In this document: positions 31,673-43,530 of the stretch, piece after piece
Numbering within the stretch: the first letter of the stretch is position 1
Layout of the letters: every line of letters starts with the position of its first letter
DNA from: Calamus simplicifolius
Taxonomy: Eukaryota > Streptophyta > Magnoliopsida > Arecales > Arecaceae
NCBI GenBank assembly: GCA_900491605.1
Contig: UESW01005084.1
Span: 147,335 to 211,334 of the forward strand
Direction: 5' to 3'
DNA: 64,000 nucleotides
Made by a program: the position numbers and the translations under genes
The notes under the pieces: model-generated
Database searches by the model: none
Told to the model about the DNA's origin: nothing
The model's input: only the letters and a program-made list of their open reading frames with translations

Positions 31673-33517
31673 TGTTATGTAACAGTATTTAGTATTAAAT
31701 TCTAAAATTCCTTTTTCTAATAATAAAATTATGGAATATTATGATGAAATCATTTTTGAAAACATTTTTTAAATTAAAAATAATTACCTAGACCAATTAA
31801 TGAATGCTCTATATTTAGTATAAGTAATGTGTCTTCTAATGTTGATAACTAGGAAACCAAGAAAAGTAAAAGAGGAAGAAAATACAAAAGTTTTGGAATT
31901 GAATTTTATCCTTGTCTACTTGAAGATTATCCTAAAACATATGGTGAAGCAATAACATTAGTAGATCCTCGTTTTTGAGAAGAAGTAATAAACGATGAAT
32001 TGAATTGATTAATAAGACTTGAATTTTAACTGATCTTCCATTTGGGTGTAAAACAATTGGATGTAAGTTAATATTAGGAAAAATTAAGAACTAATAGTTC
32101 AATTAAAAATATAAAGCAAGACTTATGGCTAAGGGATTTAAACAAGAGGTAGGGGTAGATCTCTTTGATTTATACTCTTTTAGTTTCTAAAACGACAGCC
32201 ATTAGAACTTTGATTGATGTTGTTTCAATTTATAAATTAGAAATTCACTAAATGGATGTAAAAATGGTATTTTAAATGATGATTTAGAGGAAGAAATTTA
32301 TATGCATCAACCTAATAGTTTTATAGTTCCAAGATAAGAGAAGAAAGTTTGTAGACTAATAAAATCACTTTTTGGATTAAAACAAGTCAAAATAATGGCA
32401 TGAGAAATTTGATGAAATAGTACTTTTCAAATAGCTTCCAAATAAACAATTCTAACAAATGTATTGACATAAAACAATTTAATGATGCCTATATTATTCC
32501 TTGCTTATATGTTGATTATCTTTTGATTTTTGATACTAATTTGGGCATCATTATTAAAGAAACACAATCTTTCATGTCTAATGATTTTGATATGAAGGAC
32601 CTTGGTCTAGTTAATGTTATATTGGGTATTAAACTAATAAAAAATAATAGTAGCATTTTTTAAGTCAATCAAATTATATTGAGAAATTATTAAAGAAATT
32701 TAATTATTTCAATGTCACTCCTATGTTTAGTCCATTTGAACCTAATATTAAACTAAATAAAAATGAAGGGGAAGGTATTATTCAATATAAATATTCTCAA
32801 ATTAATGGTTTTTTGTTACATTTAACTAATTATACTAGACTTGATATAGCTTATGTCATTAGTAGATTAGGTAGACATACCCATAATCACAACATGACAC
32901 ATTAGACAGCTTCAGAAAGAATTTTTAAACATATTAAAGGAACTATAGATTACGGAATTCATAATACAGGTTTTCCTCAAATAATAGAAGGATTTAGTGT
33001 TGCTAATTAGATTTTAGATTTAGATGAAACTAAACATAATAGTGGTTATGTTTTTGCTTTAGGAGGATGTGCATATCACGGAGTCTACTAAATAAATTAT
33101 TATTTCTAAATCTATTATGAAAGTAGAATTTGTAGCGTTAGATGTAGCTAATACAAAATCTGAATGGCTTATGAATTTTTCATCTAATATACCATACAAC
33201 TTAAGCATATACCTCCTATCTTCTTACATTGTGACAGTTAAAACATAGTAGCTAAGGTTAAGAGTAGAAATTTTAATGAAAAGGAGACATTTAAGGATGA
33301 GATATAAATCTATTAAACTTTTGATATCTCATGGTGTAAGTGCTCTTGATTTTGTCAAGTTTGAAAATAATATTGCAAATCCACTAACAAAAGGATTGGT
33401 AAGAGTACTAAATAATTTTATATATTTTGTGAAACATCTTGAATCCTATTTCTATGGTGACTGTGATGATTCGAATGGGGTTAACTCTAAATGAACTCAA
33501 TGGTAGTTTATCTATTA
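31673..33517 (+). pseudogene. Old Ty1/copia element, right part: RT and RNase H
   Basis: Resumes the element cut at 22702 with LVLNSKIPFSNNKIMEYYDE. The RT reads VSKTTAIRTLIDVVSIYKLE, EIHQMDVK-like, EEEIYMHQPNSFIV, then CLYVDYLLIFDTN (YVDY in place of YVDD), SFMSNDFDMKDLGLVNVILG and SQSNYIEKLLKKFNYFNVTP. RNase H reads YTRLDIAYVISRLGRHTHNH, NSGYVFALGG and IANPLTKGLVRVLN. Stops occur throughout. The active-site Asp to Tyr change alone would inactivate it. The 3' end is interrupted by the CACTA transposon at 33521. Confidence 0.75.
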
Positions 33518-33520
33518 CGG

Positions 33521-33870
33521 CACTACAAGAAAATTCAGTTTTAGTAACACAAAAATGTGTCGCTATTGCATCGCTATTGCATCGCTAAATGGATTTAGTA
33601 ATACATTAATCGCTGTGAACCTCGTCACAATATGTTATCTGTCACAATTGCGTCGCTAAATAGCGATGCCTAGCGATGCAAAAAATGCATCACAATTTGC
33701 GACTAAACTGACGTCGTCGCAATTTAGCAATGTATTAGCGACGCAACTACATCGCAATATTGCGACTCAATATTTGTGTCGCAATATTGCGACGCATTTG
33801 GCGTCGTAAAATTGCGATGCAATTCTAAGTGTCGCAATATTGCTATGCAATTTGCATCGCAAAATTAATA
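33521..33870. repeat. Left TIR and subterminal repeats of the CACTA transposon
   Basis: After the 15-bp TIR, words such as TGTCGCAATATTGCGACGCA, GTCGCTATTGCATCGC and AGCGATGCAAAA recur in both orientations. They are the likely binding sites of the element's own PTTA/TNPA-type protein. Confidence 0.85.
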
Positions 33871-34149
33871 ATTAAATTTTTTAAAAAATTAATTGCGATA
33901 AAAACTTTCGTCGCAATAGTGTTGCTAATTAATTTTTTAAATTAAATTTAAAATGTTATAAATTAAACCTCTTAATATAATTTCATTGCATTTAAATATT
34001 GATCGAAATATTATCAATAAATTTTCAAAAATATTGATCGAAACATTCATCACAAAATTTTCAAAAATATAAAAATTAATATATCAATAATTTAAAATTT
34101 TTATATACAAAACATAAGAAGTAAAGAAAAAATACATTAAAAATTCGTA

Positions 34150-35640
34150 CTATCACGATCACGGGAAGGCTATGGAGGCTGGAATGAACCCTGCAATATG
34201 AGATGAACCAAATCCTGTATCTGACGCATCTGCTCTCTCATATCTGCAAGCTCCTATTGAAGTCCTCTCATGCGCTGGTCGAACTCTTGCCGAACTCCTG
34301 TCGAACCTTCTCCATAATAGATCTTCGAATGTCGTCTAAATACTCGATAGGAATATCGCTAGGATAGTGCGAATTGGGGTCCTGATGGGAAAAATATCTA
34401 GAAGCTTTAGTGCACAGACCATAAATTGTACGGTCTCACGGCTGGGCACCAATAGCTTCTAAAAACACATGTCGACTCTCCTATGGTGAGAGTTTGATGG
34501 GCAACCCTCCATCAGTGAGTTGACCTGCGATGCTTAGGACTAAACTCCGTCTCGTGCCTTTGAATTATAGAATCAATGATAAATGAATCAATATATGAAC
34601 CTGAATAAAATTTTAGAAATTAAACGAATAAATATAAAGCTAATTTCTTACCGCAACCTCTGTGATCGTGCATCAACTCAGGAACCATCCTTTCTAGTGT
34701 GTGTCGTCCTAAATAGGCGAAACTCATCAGGATCTCTGCCCTCCTGATCAGACTACAAAAGTAGAAGAAATGATATAATGTAAGTATTTGCAAATGACTA
34801 AATAGTAATTACATTATTTATATTTTCTTACCATACGACGTCTGTGCTCCTGAATCGAAATGGACCCGCAGTGTGGCAGGAGAGACCCATGCCACGATCG
34901 CCCTTCTCGGATTGACGGTTCGTGGTGGCTGATGTGGACCTCCTTTGCTAGGCCTCAGACTGCCACACCTACTATCAGTCATGCCAAATACCCTTCGGCA
35001 CATGCATAGGATGCTCACCCATGCCAAATATCCTTCGGCACATGCATAGGATGCTCACCCGATCTCTTTCATGATGAAGTATGTCGAAGTGCGTGCTGCA
35101 AGAGCATTCCATACTGCACTAACGGCATCATGGATAGCAGAGTCCCACGTAAACTTTTTTAGCATTGAAATAAATAGTTAGTTTAAGAATATATTAAGAT
35201 TAAAAAATTTTATATAAGTGATAAATTATATTTAATAAGTTTACCTGAAACTCTGAAAAATAAAACTCCCTTATGGCCGCAGATACATGGTGCCAATCGT
35301 AACCACTGAGATTAGCACGCCTATGGAATATGGAGCTGATCTGGCTCGATATAGTATGCTTCCCAATAAAGCTGTTAAAAAAATGCATGTTTATAAGTAA
35401 TTGACTTAAAAATATAAACATGTATTTATAATTAGTATATACTTACAGCCCATCAGCATCTAGTCGAAGTACGGTGCATAAAAAGAACTTTCAGAAGTCT
35501 GTGCCGATCGGCTATGAGACTCGAAGGCTATAGATCTGAACTCTCTATCTTCAATGCTCATGTGATCTGATGCGGCAGGGCTATATCCCTACTCGCTCTA
35601 TCGTCAGCGATAGATCTATCTCGTCCCGTCATACTGAAAA
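34150..35640 (-). pseudogene. CACTA second gene, PTTA/TNPA-like, degenerate
   Basis: Right to left: HHVSAAIREFYFSEFQ (35300 region), then WDSAIHDAVSAVWNALAART and STYFIMKEIG. A Gly/Pro/Arg-rich stretch follows (SLRPSKGGPHQPPRTVNPRR), and near 34430 GLCTKASRYFSHQDPN. The C-terminus is a coiled coil (RMRGLQ, ELADMREQMRQIQDLVHL). The order resembles plant Transposase_24 (PTTA/En/Spm) proteins: a WxxxxxxxREFYF-like domain, a mid-section, then a coiled coil. These are thought to bind subterminal repeats. A 40-bp tandem duplication at 34980-35060 adds a stop (EIG*), and other shifts occur near 34290. Confidence 0.55.
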
Positions 35641-35736
35641 TACTAAAGATTAATGCAATATAATTACGAATAATGATTGAACATGTAAAAATTTAATACT
35701 TATAAAAATAAATTGAAATTAAATAAACCTCTATGT

Positions 35737-38700
35737 TTAATTAGTGTCATTTATTTCGTCAAATGTTGGTTCAACATCTGATGCCGTATTGGACTGTGAT
35801 TCAACATCATTATCATCGGAAGGAAATCGAACATTTACATCCTCAATTTCTTGGACATCACCATTTGGATCTCTAACTGATATTTCAGGTGCCCTTGTAT
35901 CATCCTTCATTGCATGCATTTCCATCTCATCCTCTTGAAATGCAGAGTACTCAGTTGATTGACTTGATGAACTCTGTCTAATATGATTGCTGAACGTGGG
36001 ACGATTTTAGAAACAACTCACCAATCTCACTTGTCGTTGCGCAAGCTTGGATATCCGCAGTAAAACACTTGCTATGCTTGGGATGCAAGGATGAATGGTT
36101 CATATTTCTACAATATTCGTCGATGGTTGACTTCAACTAGTTTGTAATGTTATGAACCCTTTTACCCACGAAAACTATCAGATCAAACCAATCACAATGA
36201 AACAATATGGTTCATTTATAGGCCAATTGGGATATTCAACTTCAACCACCTCTACTAACTTTCCATAATAATCTTGCATATTTGCTCCAACACTTTCTTC
36301 TTTAACACACAAGCACCAGTTCTGCATGCCTCTTGAAGATGCTAGTCGTTCAATCGGAAATTTGTACAAGGTTGTTACGGTCTTCGATGGCTATTGCGCT
36401 AGCATTTAATGAAAATATTGTCGGTTGTGAACCATGGACTGTTACCTAAAAATTAATAAGCTATTCACAACCAATCAAAAAATAAAAGCCATTATTGAAA
36501 CTGATTGAGTGATACTACTCACATATTCATAAAACTAGTAAGCAAACTCCGTTTTTAACGTCTGCCCAATAGCAATTGACTAATATTGGGATTTATTGTC
36601 GTTGCCTATCACAATACATCCTTAAGGGATATAACAATTAAAACTTATGCTAGCAATTAAATAGTGTGGTATATTATAATTTAAAGTAGAAGTTCTAATT
36701 AAGCATTAAAGTATATACTTACTCAATGTATGGATCGACTTCTCTACAGTTCATTAGGATATAATAATGTGCTGCATTATACTTCATATCGCTCGAATCT
36801 CTTGACTTCTGCATCCCAAATGAACGGCCGATACCTTTAAAAACTGATATTCTACCATCATTAGGTTCTTCTTTGTCTACACATACGTCATCATTACGAC
36901 CAAGATTTGGCTCCTCATGTGGATGTGACCCTCAAAGTAATAAGAGGCAAAAGCTGAAACTTCTTCAACCAAGTGTGCATTGCATATAGAATCTTCAACC
37001 CTTGCCTTATTACGCACATTATTTTTTAACTTTTTAAGTACCTATATGTAAAGGTAAGAAATAAAATAAACCAACTTTCTTGCAATAAAATAATATTTAA
37101 AATATCAATATGTACTACTGATTATTAATATATTTACCTCTCGAAAGAATACATCCAGCGATACTGCACGGGATCAGCTATACTCGCTTCGTATGGCAAG
37201 TGAACCAGTAAATGCTCCATTGAGTCAAAAAAACTTGAAGAAAATATTCGCTCCCGCTTGCATAAAATAATTAGAATTTCCTCCTCAAGACTTGCCATAA
37301 ATGCAGAAGTAATGACTACGGCAGATAACTCCTTGAAGAACAAGCTGAGCTCTGTCAATGCAGAAGTAATGACTACGAAAGCAATTCATGAAAAGCTATA
37401 GGCAATAACAGTTGCATAAAAATATGGCAATCATGACTCTTCATGCCAAACAACTTGAGCTTATGCATGTCTACACACCTACTGATATTTAAAGCATAAC
37501 CATCCGAATATTTTAACCCTCTAACCTAGTTACATAAAACTTCTTGTGAATTTCTGTCAAGAGTGTAATAGGCTTTAGGATAGGTCCCGTCGATATTCCT
37601 CCTCAAATTAGCTCTTCTGCAATACTGATTAAGTTCTTCTCTTGACTTTGCAGTTTCTTTGATTTTTTTTTGGGATGTTTAGCACGTATTAAATATGTTA
37701 TCAAAGAAAATTTTCTCAATATGCATAACATCCAAGTTGTACCGGATGAGATTTGTGCTCCAATACGACAAATCCCAAAAAATACTCCGCTTCTAGTTAT
37801 GTTCTTTACATATGGCTATTTATTCTATTTGCATATAGTTCCCAAGCATACCTCAACCCCAAATGCTCTATAGTATCAAATATACTATGCCAGACCTAAC
37901 TGGTTCAGTGAGTTTTGTGACTACATTGTTCTTTCGGAAGGCGATCAAGTTCCGCCTATAAGGATGATTTGGAGGCAAGAACTTTCTATGATTATCAAAC
38001 CATGACTGCTTATCACTCTTCTGCAATGTAAATGCATCTGAATTATACATGCAATGAGGGCATGCCAGATGCCCAGCAGTGCTCCAACCAGATAACATTG
38101 CATATGCCGAGAAGTCACTAATTGTCCACATCAAAGCAGCTCTCATAATGAAATTTTGTTTCATAGAAATGTCGTAGGCTATGACTCATGTTTCCCCAAC
38201 ATTTTCAATTCGGCCACCAACAGTTGCAAGAAGATATCAATCTTTTTCTTTGAATTTGATGGTCCTGGAACCATAACTGTCAAAAACATTGCAGTATCTT
38301 TCATGCACTTCCATGGAGGAAGGTTATATACAGTCAGTATCATGGGCCAACATGAATATTGTTGCCTCACTTGACCAAATGGTTGGAAGCCATCAGTACA
38401 AAGACCTAATCTCACATTTCTTATATCTTTGGCAAAATCAGGATGATTTTTATTAAAATATTTCCAAGCTTTTAAATATGATGGATGTCGCATTTCATCT
38501 TCTTTAGATTCATGTTCGACATGCCATCTTATATCAGCAGCTGTAGCCTCAGATCTGTATAATCTCTGCAGGCGTGGAGTAAAAAAAAGTAATGCATCTT
38601 ATAAGGTAAACTTTTTCTCCTACTTGTACTAGCTCCTCCTTCATCGTTGGTGTACCTCGATTGCCAACAAATCTTACAATATCTCAGCTCTGAGTCTTCA

Positions 38701-39385
38701 TCCCAATATATCATACAATTGTTCAAGCAATAATCGATCTTATTAACTAGGAGCCCAAGGCTACGCAACAACTTCTTCGTTGAGTAAAAACTATCTGCTA
38801 CAACATTATCATTTGGCAAAACTTCCTTTATTAACTCAGCTACAACATTGAATGCCTTTTCTGATAATCAATGTTCTGCCTTATATTCAACAACCAAGCA
38901 GCCATACATAGCTGTGAAGGACTCTCGCAACCAGGATACAATTTTTGATTGCAGCACGTAGCATATCATAAAATTGCTGTGCATCTGGATTTGGTTCTTC
39001 CATAAATGTATTTTGATTGAATTCATTACCTGATGCATTCATTACCATTGCTTCATATGTTTAAATTCAAATGGTTCATCAATGGGAATTGAAACTTGTT
39101 GTCTTATGACAGCTGCACCCATTTCCTTTGTTTCACCATAACAGTACTAAACATCGTACCCAGGAACAAACCCCTTTTACATAAATGCACATTCACAGTT
39201 TCAACATTTCTGTAGGCTTTATTCTGACACCTGTATAAGTTACAGGGGCATCTAATCCTAGGCCCATCCATCCATTCAAGTTGGCTACATGCAAATGCAA
39301 TAAATTCTTCCAATCCATTTAGAAAATTTAGATTAAGCAAGCTATCTTTTATTCTTACATACATCCACGAGCAAGCCCCGCTCAT
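35737..39385 (-). pseudogene. CACTA transposase, TNP2 type, degenerate
   Basis: Starts at 39385 with the transposase-associated domain: SWMYVRIKDSLLNLNFLNGL, EEFIAFACSQLEWMDGPRIR, CPCNLYRCQN. The core follows: LGLLVNKIDYCLNNCMIYWD and YCKICWQSRY (38529-38819), VRLGLCTDGFQPFG and YNLPPWKCMKDTAMF with VMVPGPSNSKKKIDIFLQLL (38179-38493), LSGWSTAGHLACPHC and HRKFLPPNHPYRR (37868-38164), ELSLFFKELSAVVI and SFFDSMEHLLVHLPYEA with YRWMYSFER (37134-37358), MQDYYGKLVEVVEVEYPNWP (36178-36369). The tail reads EPFILASQA and an acidic end (35737-35925). TNP2 cuts and joins the element ends. Two tail Trp codons are stops, as is one Lys/Gln site, and frames shift between blocks. Some gaps may be introns. 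Confidence 0.85.
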
Positions 39386-40974
39386 TTTTTTACCAACTTA
39401 TACAATTATGGTAAACCAGTAAAGAAAACCATAATATAAAACTATATTAGCATTAGTAAATATATAACTAAATTATTTTTTTTAACATCTAAGGTAAATA
39501 ACAACTATTTAAATCATTTATAACGATAAATCAATTTTTTTTTAATGATTGCAACCAATTAATTAGGCCAGGCCCTGCTAAGGTCCCTACCCTGAAAGGC
39601 CGAGTCACGTTGGGTTCGTTCAATCATGAGACTTCATAAGTATGCAAGTGTCCTAAATTAATTCCACCTTCACTTCATATCTAAAAGGTAAGGCCCTATC
39701 CCATTCAAGATTATTTTTCTCTGATATATTATTCTGCTATTAATTATCATCGTTTATGTTAAACTTTCAGCAGCATTTTTTCATATATTCTCCTAAATGT
39801 GTGGCATATATGTCACACTAGGAGAACATATGAGAAAATACAAACCGCAATCTCAACCAATGATAACTAATAGTAGACTAAATATCAAAAAAAATCTTAA
39901 ATTATCCACTAGGACAATTTGAGAATTTGCAAGACTAAGTCTTACAAATTCTTAAATGGTCTAAAGGTTTTAGTACTGCAAGAAATAATATGCAATTTTA
40001 AAAACAATCGAACTTATGCTTGTGAAAAAGTTTTCTTATCTATTATACATATTTTGATTGTGGTTTATAGTCACTAACTTCGTAAGATTATTATGTCCAA
40101 GATAATAACATTAATCCAATATTTATGCATAGTATTATCTAATAATACTATGGTTTTAAAATTGGACAAGCTGGGCCGGATATTTTCGTAACACATCAAC
40201 CGTGAGACATATGATACGTCGCGTAACCCTTAAGTGTAATTCTAAAAATTATTTAATACCTTAATATGCTCACATCATACATCTATTAAAGCCATACCTA
40301 ATCTCATAACCAAAATAACATATCTCAATATATCATGTTCTTGTAACTTAAATCAAAGTCAAAGTCAAAACCATTTCATAACAAAAATAAGATGCAACAA
40401 ATATGTAAGAAGTTCACCAATAAACTATCATGCATAGTTTAACATGCTGAGAAATTCAATAATATATAAAATATAAAGGCTTACAATATATATTATATAT
40501 TGCATAATTAAATATAAATAATAATTAATTTACTAAAATTTATATTTATAAAAATACCATTTTACCCTTTTAGCCTATATTTTACAAAACTACCAATTGA
40601 CCCTTTCTACCAAGATTAATTATGGCTTAATTAATTTACTATAAAAATACTAATTAATCATTTAGCAATTTATTTAACTAATTTACTATTAGAACCATTA
40701 ATTAGCTAATATTACAATGATGTTATATTGCAATCATTATTTATTAGAATAATCATAATTTCTTATACTATATTACAATACTATAACTAATATATCTTAA
40801 TATTATTATATATAATATGTTAATATAATCGTATTATATTATAATATAATTACTGCATAATAATTATATTATGTAATAATATTAATAATCATATCATATT
40901 ATATAATAATTATATTATAATAAATTTATTATAAAATTATATTATTTTATAATTATTATTTTGTAAAAATAATA
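39386..40974. other. AT-rich upstream region of the transposase gene
   Basis: No coding blocks. 40450-40970 is extremely AT-rich with alternating TATTATAT words. A GC-richer patch at 39560-39640 (GGCCAGGCCCTGCTAAGG) has no recognised meaning. It would contain the transposase promoter. Confidence 0.4.
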
Positions 40975-41395
40975 TGAAAACTTTTTTTGGCGGTGGCCTG
41001 GCCAGGGCTATGGCCATGGCAGCCTGCCCACGACCGGCCAGAGAGAGGGGGAGGGGAAGGGGGAGGGGGGTTGGGTTTTTTTTTTGGCGACAGCCTGCCC
41101 ATGTGGCCAGAGAGGGGGAGGGGGAGGAGGGGGGTGTTGGGTTTTACTTGATGGAGAAGGCCGATTAGGGTGCCAAAGGGCCGTCGGAGGTGGGGAAGAG
41201 GGAGGGAGGAAGAGGAGGGAGGGAGAGAGGGCAGGGGCACCGTCGAAGGTGGGGAAGAGGGAGGAGGAAGAGGGAGGAGAGAGATTAGGCATGGATGGGG
41301 GGATTTTATAGAAGAGGATTAGCGACACCGGGAAAGAGGGAGGGAGGAAGAGGGAGGGAGAGAGATTAGGCATGGATGGGGGGATTTTATAGAAG
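40975..41395. repeat. G-rich, purine-rich low-complexity tract
   Basis: Strings such as GAGGGGGAGGGGGAGGAGGGG and GGGAGGGAGGAAGAGGG alternate for about 350 bp. The 44-bp phrase ATTAGGCATGGATGGGGGGATTTTATAGAAGAGGATTAGCGAC occurs twice (from 41284 and 41366), so part of the tract was duplicated. It has clear G-quadruplex potential on the plus strand. Confidence 0.75.
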
Positions 41396-41635
41396 AGGAT
41401 TAGCGACGCCTACATGGCATCACTAATCCATTGCATGCAAACTCTATGCGTCGCTAATTAGCAACGCATTTACGCATCACTAATTAGCGACGCACAGTTG
41501 CGTCACTAATTTGGCGGGTAAGATCAGATATGGCTGGAATATAGCGATGTATAGAAAATGCATCGCTATTAGCGACTCATAGTATATGCGTTGCTATTTA
41601 GTGTTATGCGTCGCTAAATATTAATATTATATAAT
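41395..41635. repeat. Internal block of CACTA subterminal repeats
   Basis: GCGTCGCTAATTAGCAACGCA, GCGTCACTAATTTGG and GCGTCGCTAAATATT-like words, the same family as at both ends but 1.3 kb inside the terminal block. The rDNA and telomere-like sequences lie between this block and the terminal one. Confidence 0.8.
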
Positions 41636-41940
41636 ATTAATTTTATATATTAATTATTATAGTGTATAATAATGAATATTATATAGTAATAATTTTATAT
41701 ATTGATATATTATAATATATATTGCTCGTTTCGCTGGAGCTCCCGGGGTGATGTGGGTGGCCGCGATGTTACATATCCGCTTCCTTCGGGAACCTGCCAT
41801 GGGCGGCGCTCTTGCCCCTTGCTCCCCTCCTCCGTCCTTGGTGGCGCTTCTATCTCTTATCGTGGGTTATCTCCCTAGTGGCCGACCTGGGGGTCGGGCT
41901 TGGCCTTGTGCCCTCCCATCTTCCCCCGAATCCGGAGACG
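41636..41940. other. AT-rich link, then a GC-rich fragment of unknown origin
   Basis: 41720-41940 is GC-rich (GGAGCTCCCGGGGTGATGTG, CGACCTGGGGGTCGGGCTTG) and abuts the rDNA. It has a 65-codon plus-strand frame of no known family. It may be rearranged flanking DNA picked up together with the rDNA. Confidence 0.35.
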
Positions 41941-42280
41941 GGTAGGGGCCTACAATGGTGGTGATGGGGACGAAGAATTAGGGTTCGATTCCGGAGAGGG
42001 AGCCTGAGAAATGGCTACCACATCTATGGAAGGCAGTAAGCGCACAAATTATCCAATCCTGACACGGAGAGGTAGTGACAATAAATAACAATACCGGCCA
42101 GCTCTTCGAGTTGGTAATTGGAATGAGTACAATCTAAATCCCTTAACGAGGATCCATTGCAGGGTAAGTCTGGTGCTAGCAGCCATGGTAATTCCAGCTC
42201 CAATAGCATATATTTAAGTTGTTGCAGTTAAAAAGCTCGTAGTTGGACATTGGACTGGACCGACCGGTCCGTCCCACGGA
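41941..42280 (+). rRNA. 18S rRNA gene fragment (pseudogene) inside the CACTA transposon
   Basis: A strongly recognisable small-subunit rRNA stretch: GAATTAGGGTTCGATTCCGG, GACAATAAATAACAATACCG, ATTGGAATGAGTACAATCTA, AATCCCTTAACGAGGATCCA, GGTAATTCCAGCTCCAATAG and GTTAAAAAGCTCGTAGTTGG. It corresponds to roughly the region before and into variable region V4, about 340 of about 1,800 nt. Substitutions at normally invariant places (for example AGCAGCCATGGTAATTCC where the universal sequence has CCGCGG) show that it is not a functional rRNA. Similarity fades after about 42252, where V4 begins. It is flanked by GC-rich DNA on the left and telomere-like repeats on the right. Confidence 0.9.
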
Positions 42281-42384
42281 ACGGTAGCACTGGTGGTCCC
42301 ACAGTGGCCCAGATGGCCGACTACAAGGTCCTACCCAGGACCGATACTGCCTTCAATCCGATCCAGCCGTGCTGAGAATGCAGT

Positions 42385-42893
42385 CTAAACCCTAAACCCT
42401 AAAAAACCCGAAAACCCTAAAAACCCGAAAACCCGAAACCCTAAAAAACCTAAAACCCTAAAACCCTAAACCCTAAACCCTAAAATTCCTAAAAACCCAA
42501 AAAACTCTAAACCCTAAACCCTAAACCCCTAAAAACCTAAAACCCAAAACCCTAAAACCTAAAACCCTAATCCTTAAACCCCTAAAACCCTAAACCCCTA
42601 ATTCAACCCTAAAACCTAAAACCCTAAACCCTTAAAACCCTAAAACCCTAAGCCCTTAAACCGTAAACCCTTAAACCCTAAACCTAAACCATAAAAATTA
42701 AATCCTAAAACCCTAAAACCGTAAAACCATAAACCCTAGCTAAAATCCTAAACCCTTGAAACCCTAAAACCCTTAATCCCTGAACCCTGAATCCCTGAAC
42801 CCTTAAACCTGAACCCCTAAACTCTTAAACCCTGAACCCCTCAACCATGAACCCTAAACACCCTAAACCCTAAACCCTAAAACCCTAAAATCC
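42385..42893 (+). repeat. Degenerate telomere-like (CCCTAAA)n array
   Basis: About 509 bp of CCCTAAA and variants (CCCTAAAA, CCTAAAAACCC, CCCTTAAA, CCCTGAA). Perfect runs such as AAACCCTAAACCCTAAA occur at both edges, with more decay in the middle. The Arabidopsis-type plant telomere unit is TTTAGGG, so this is an interstitial telomere-like block, here carried within a transposon. It ends abruptly at the subterminal repeat word TATTTAGCGATGCATC. Confidence 0.9.
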
Positions 42894-43527
42894 TATTTAG
42901 CGATGCATCAAAATGCGTCGCTATTTAGCGACGCATCAAAATGCGTCGCTATTTAGCGACATACGATTATGCATCGCTATTTAGCAACATACGGTTATGT
43001 GTCGCTAATGCATCGCTAAATAGTAATGCATAACTTTGAGTCGTTATTTAGCGACGCATTTTAATGCGTCGCTATTTAGTGATGCATAATTATGCATCGC
43101 TAAATAGTGACTCATCTAATGCGTCGCTAACTAGCAATGCATTTTGATGCGTCGCTATTTAGTAACGCAATTTTGCATTTCTAAATAACGATGCACAGTT
43201 ATGCGTCACTAAATAGCGATACAAGCAGTGCATCCCTATTTAGCATTAATGCATCACTAAATAGTGACGCACCAAAATGAGTCATTATTTAGCGACACAT
43301 TTTTATGAGTCACTAATAGAGTTGCTATTTAGTGATGGATTTTTTTGAAAGTTGCTAAATGCGTCGCTATTTAGCGACTAATTTAATGCGTCGCTAAATG
43401 GTGACGAATTCATCGCTATTTCATCGCAGATTTCATAGGTCGCAATTGCATCGCAATTCTGTCGTTATTTTACGATGAATATTTGCGTCACTAAGTTGTG
43501 TCGCTATTTCATAATTTTCTTGTAGTG
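42894..43527. repeat. Right subterminal repeats and TIR of the CACTA transposon
   Basis: About 600 bp of tandem and inverted ATGCGTCGCTATTTAGCGACGCAT-like motifs at short regular spacing, many imperfect, ending with AATTTTCTTGTAGTG. The array is longer than the left one, the usual asymmetry of CACTA ends. Confidence 0.9.
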
Positions 43528-43530
43528 CGG

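Larger units (their letters stand above)
33521..43527 (-). mobile_element. CACTA (En/Spm) transposon, 10,007 bp, with 18S rDNA and telomere-like cargo
   Basis: Terminal inverted repeats CACTACAAGAAAATT are perfect at both ends (33521 onward; reverse complement ending 43527) and are flanked by the 3-bp duplication CGG (33518-33520 and 43528-43530). Subterminal motifs around GTCGCTATTTAGCGACGCA are packed at both ends. Transposase genes on the minus strand: TNP2-type (35737-39385), then a PTTA/TNPA-like gene (34150-35640). The right third holds a G-rich tract, a second block of subterminal motifs (41395-41630), an 18S rDNA fragment and a degenerate CCCTAAA array. It inserted near the 3' end of the old copia element. 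The enzymes are broken, so it is not autonomous now. Confidence 0.95.

Noticed and set aside
38156..38374. Plus-strand frame opposite the TNP2 transposase
   Set aside because: Shadow; TNP2 motifs are on the minus strand.
41008..41373. Proline-rich minus-strand proteins of about 94-121 codons
   Set aside because: Arise from the purine-rich low-complexity tract; no real gene signal.
41941..42280. Functional 18S rRNA gene
   Set aside because: Only about 340 nt, changes at universally conserved sites, and enclosed in a transposon.
42385..42893. True chromosome end
   Set aside because: The repeats are degenerate and flanked on both sides by transposon sequence.
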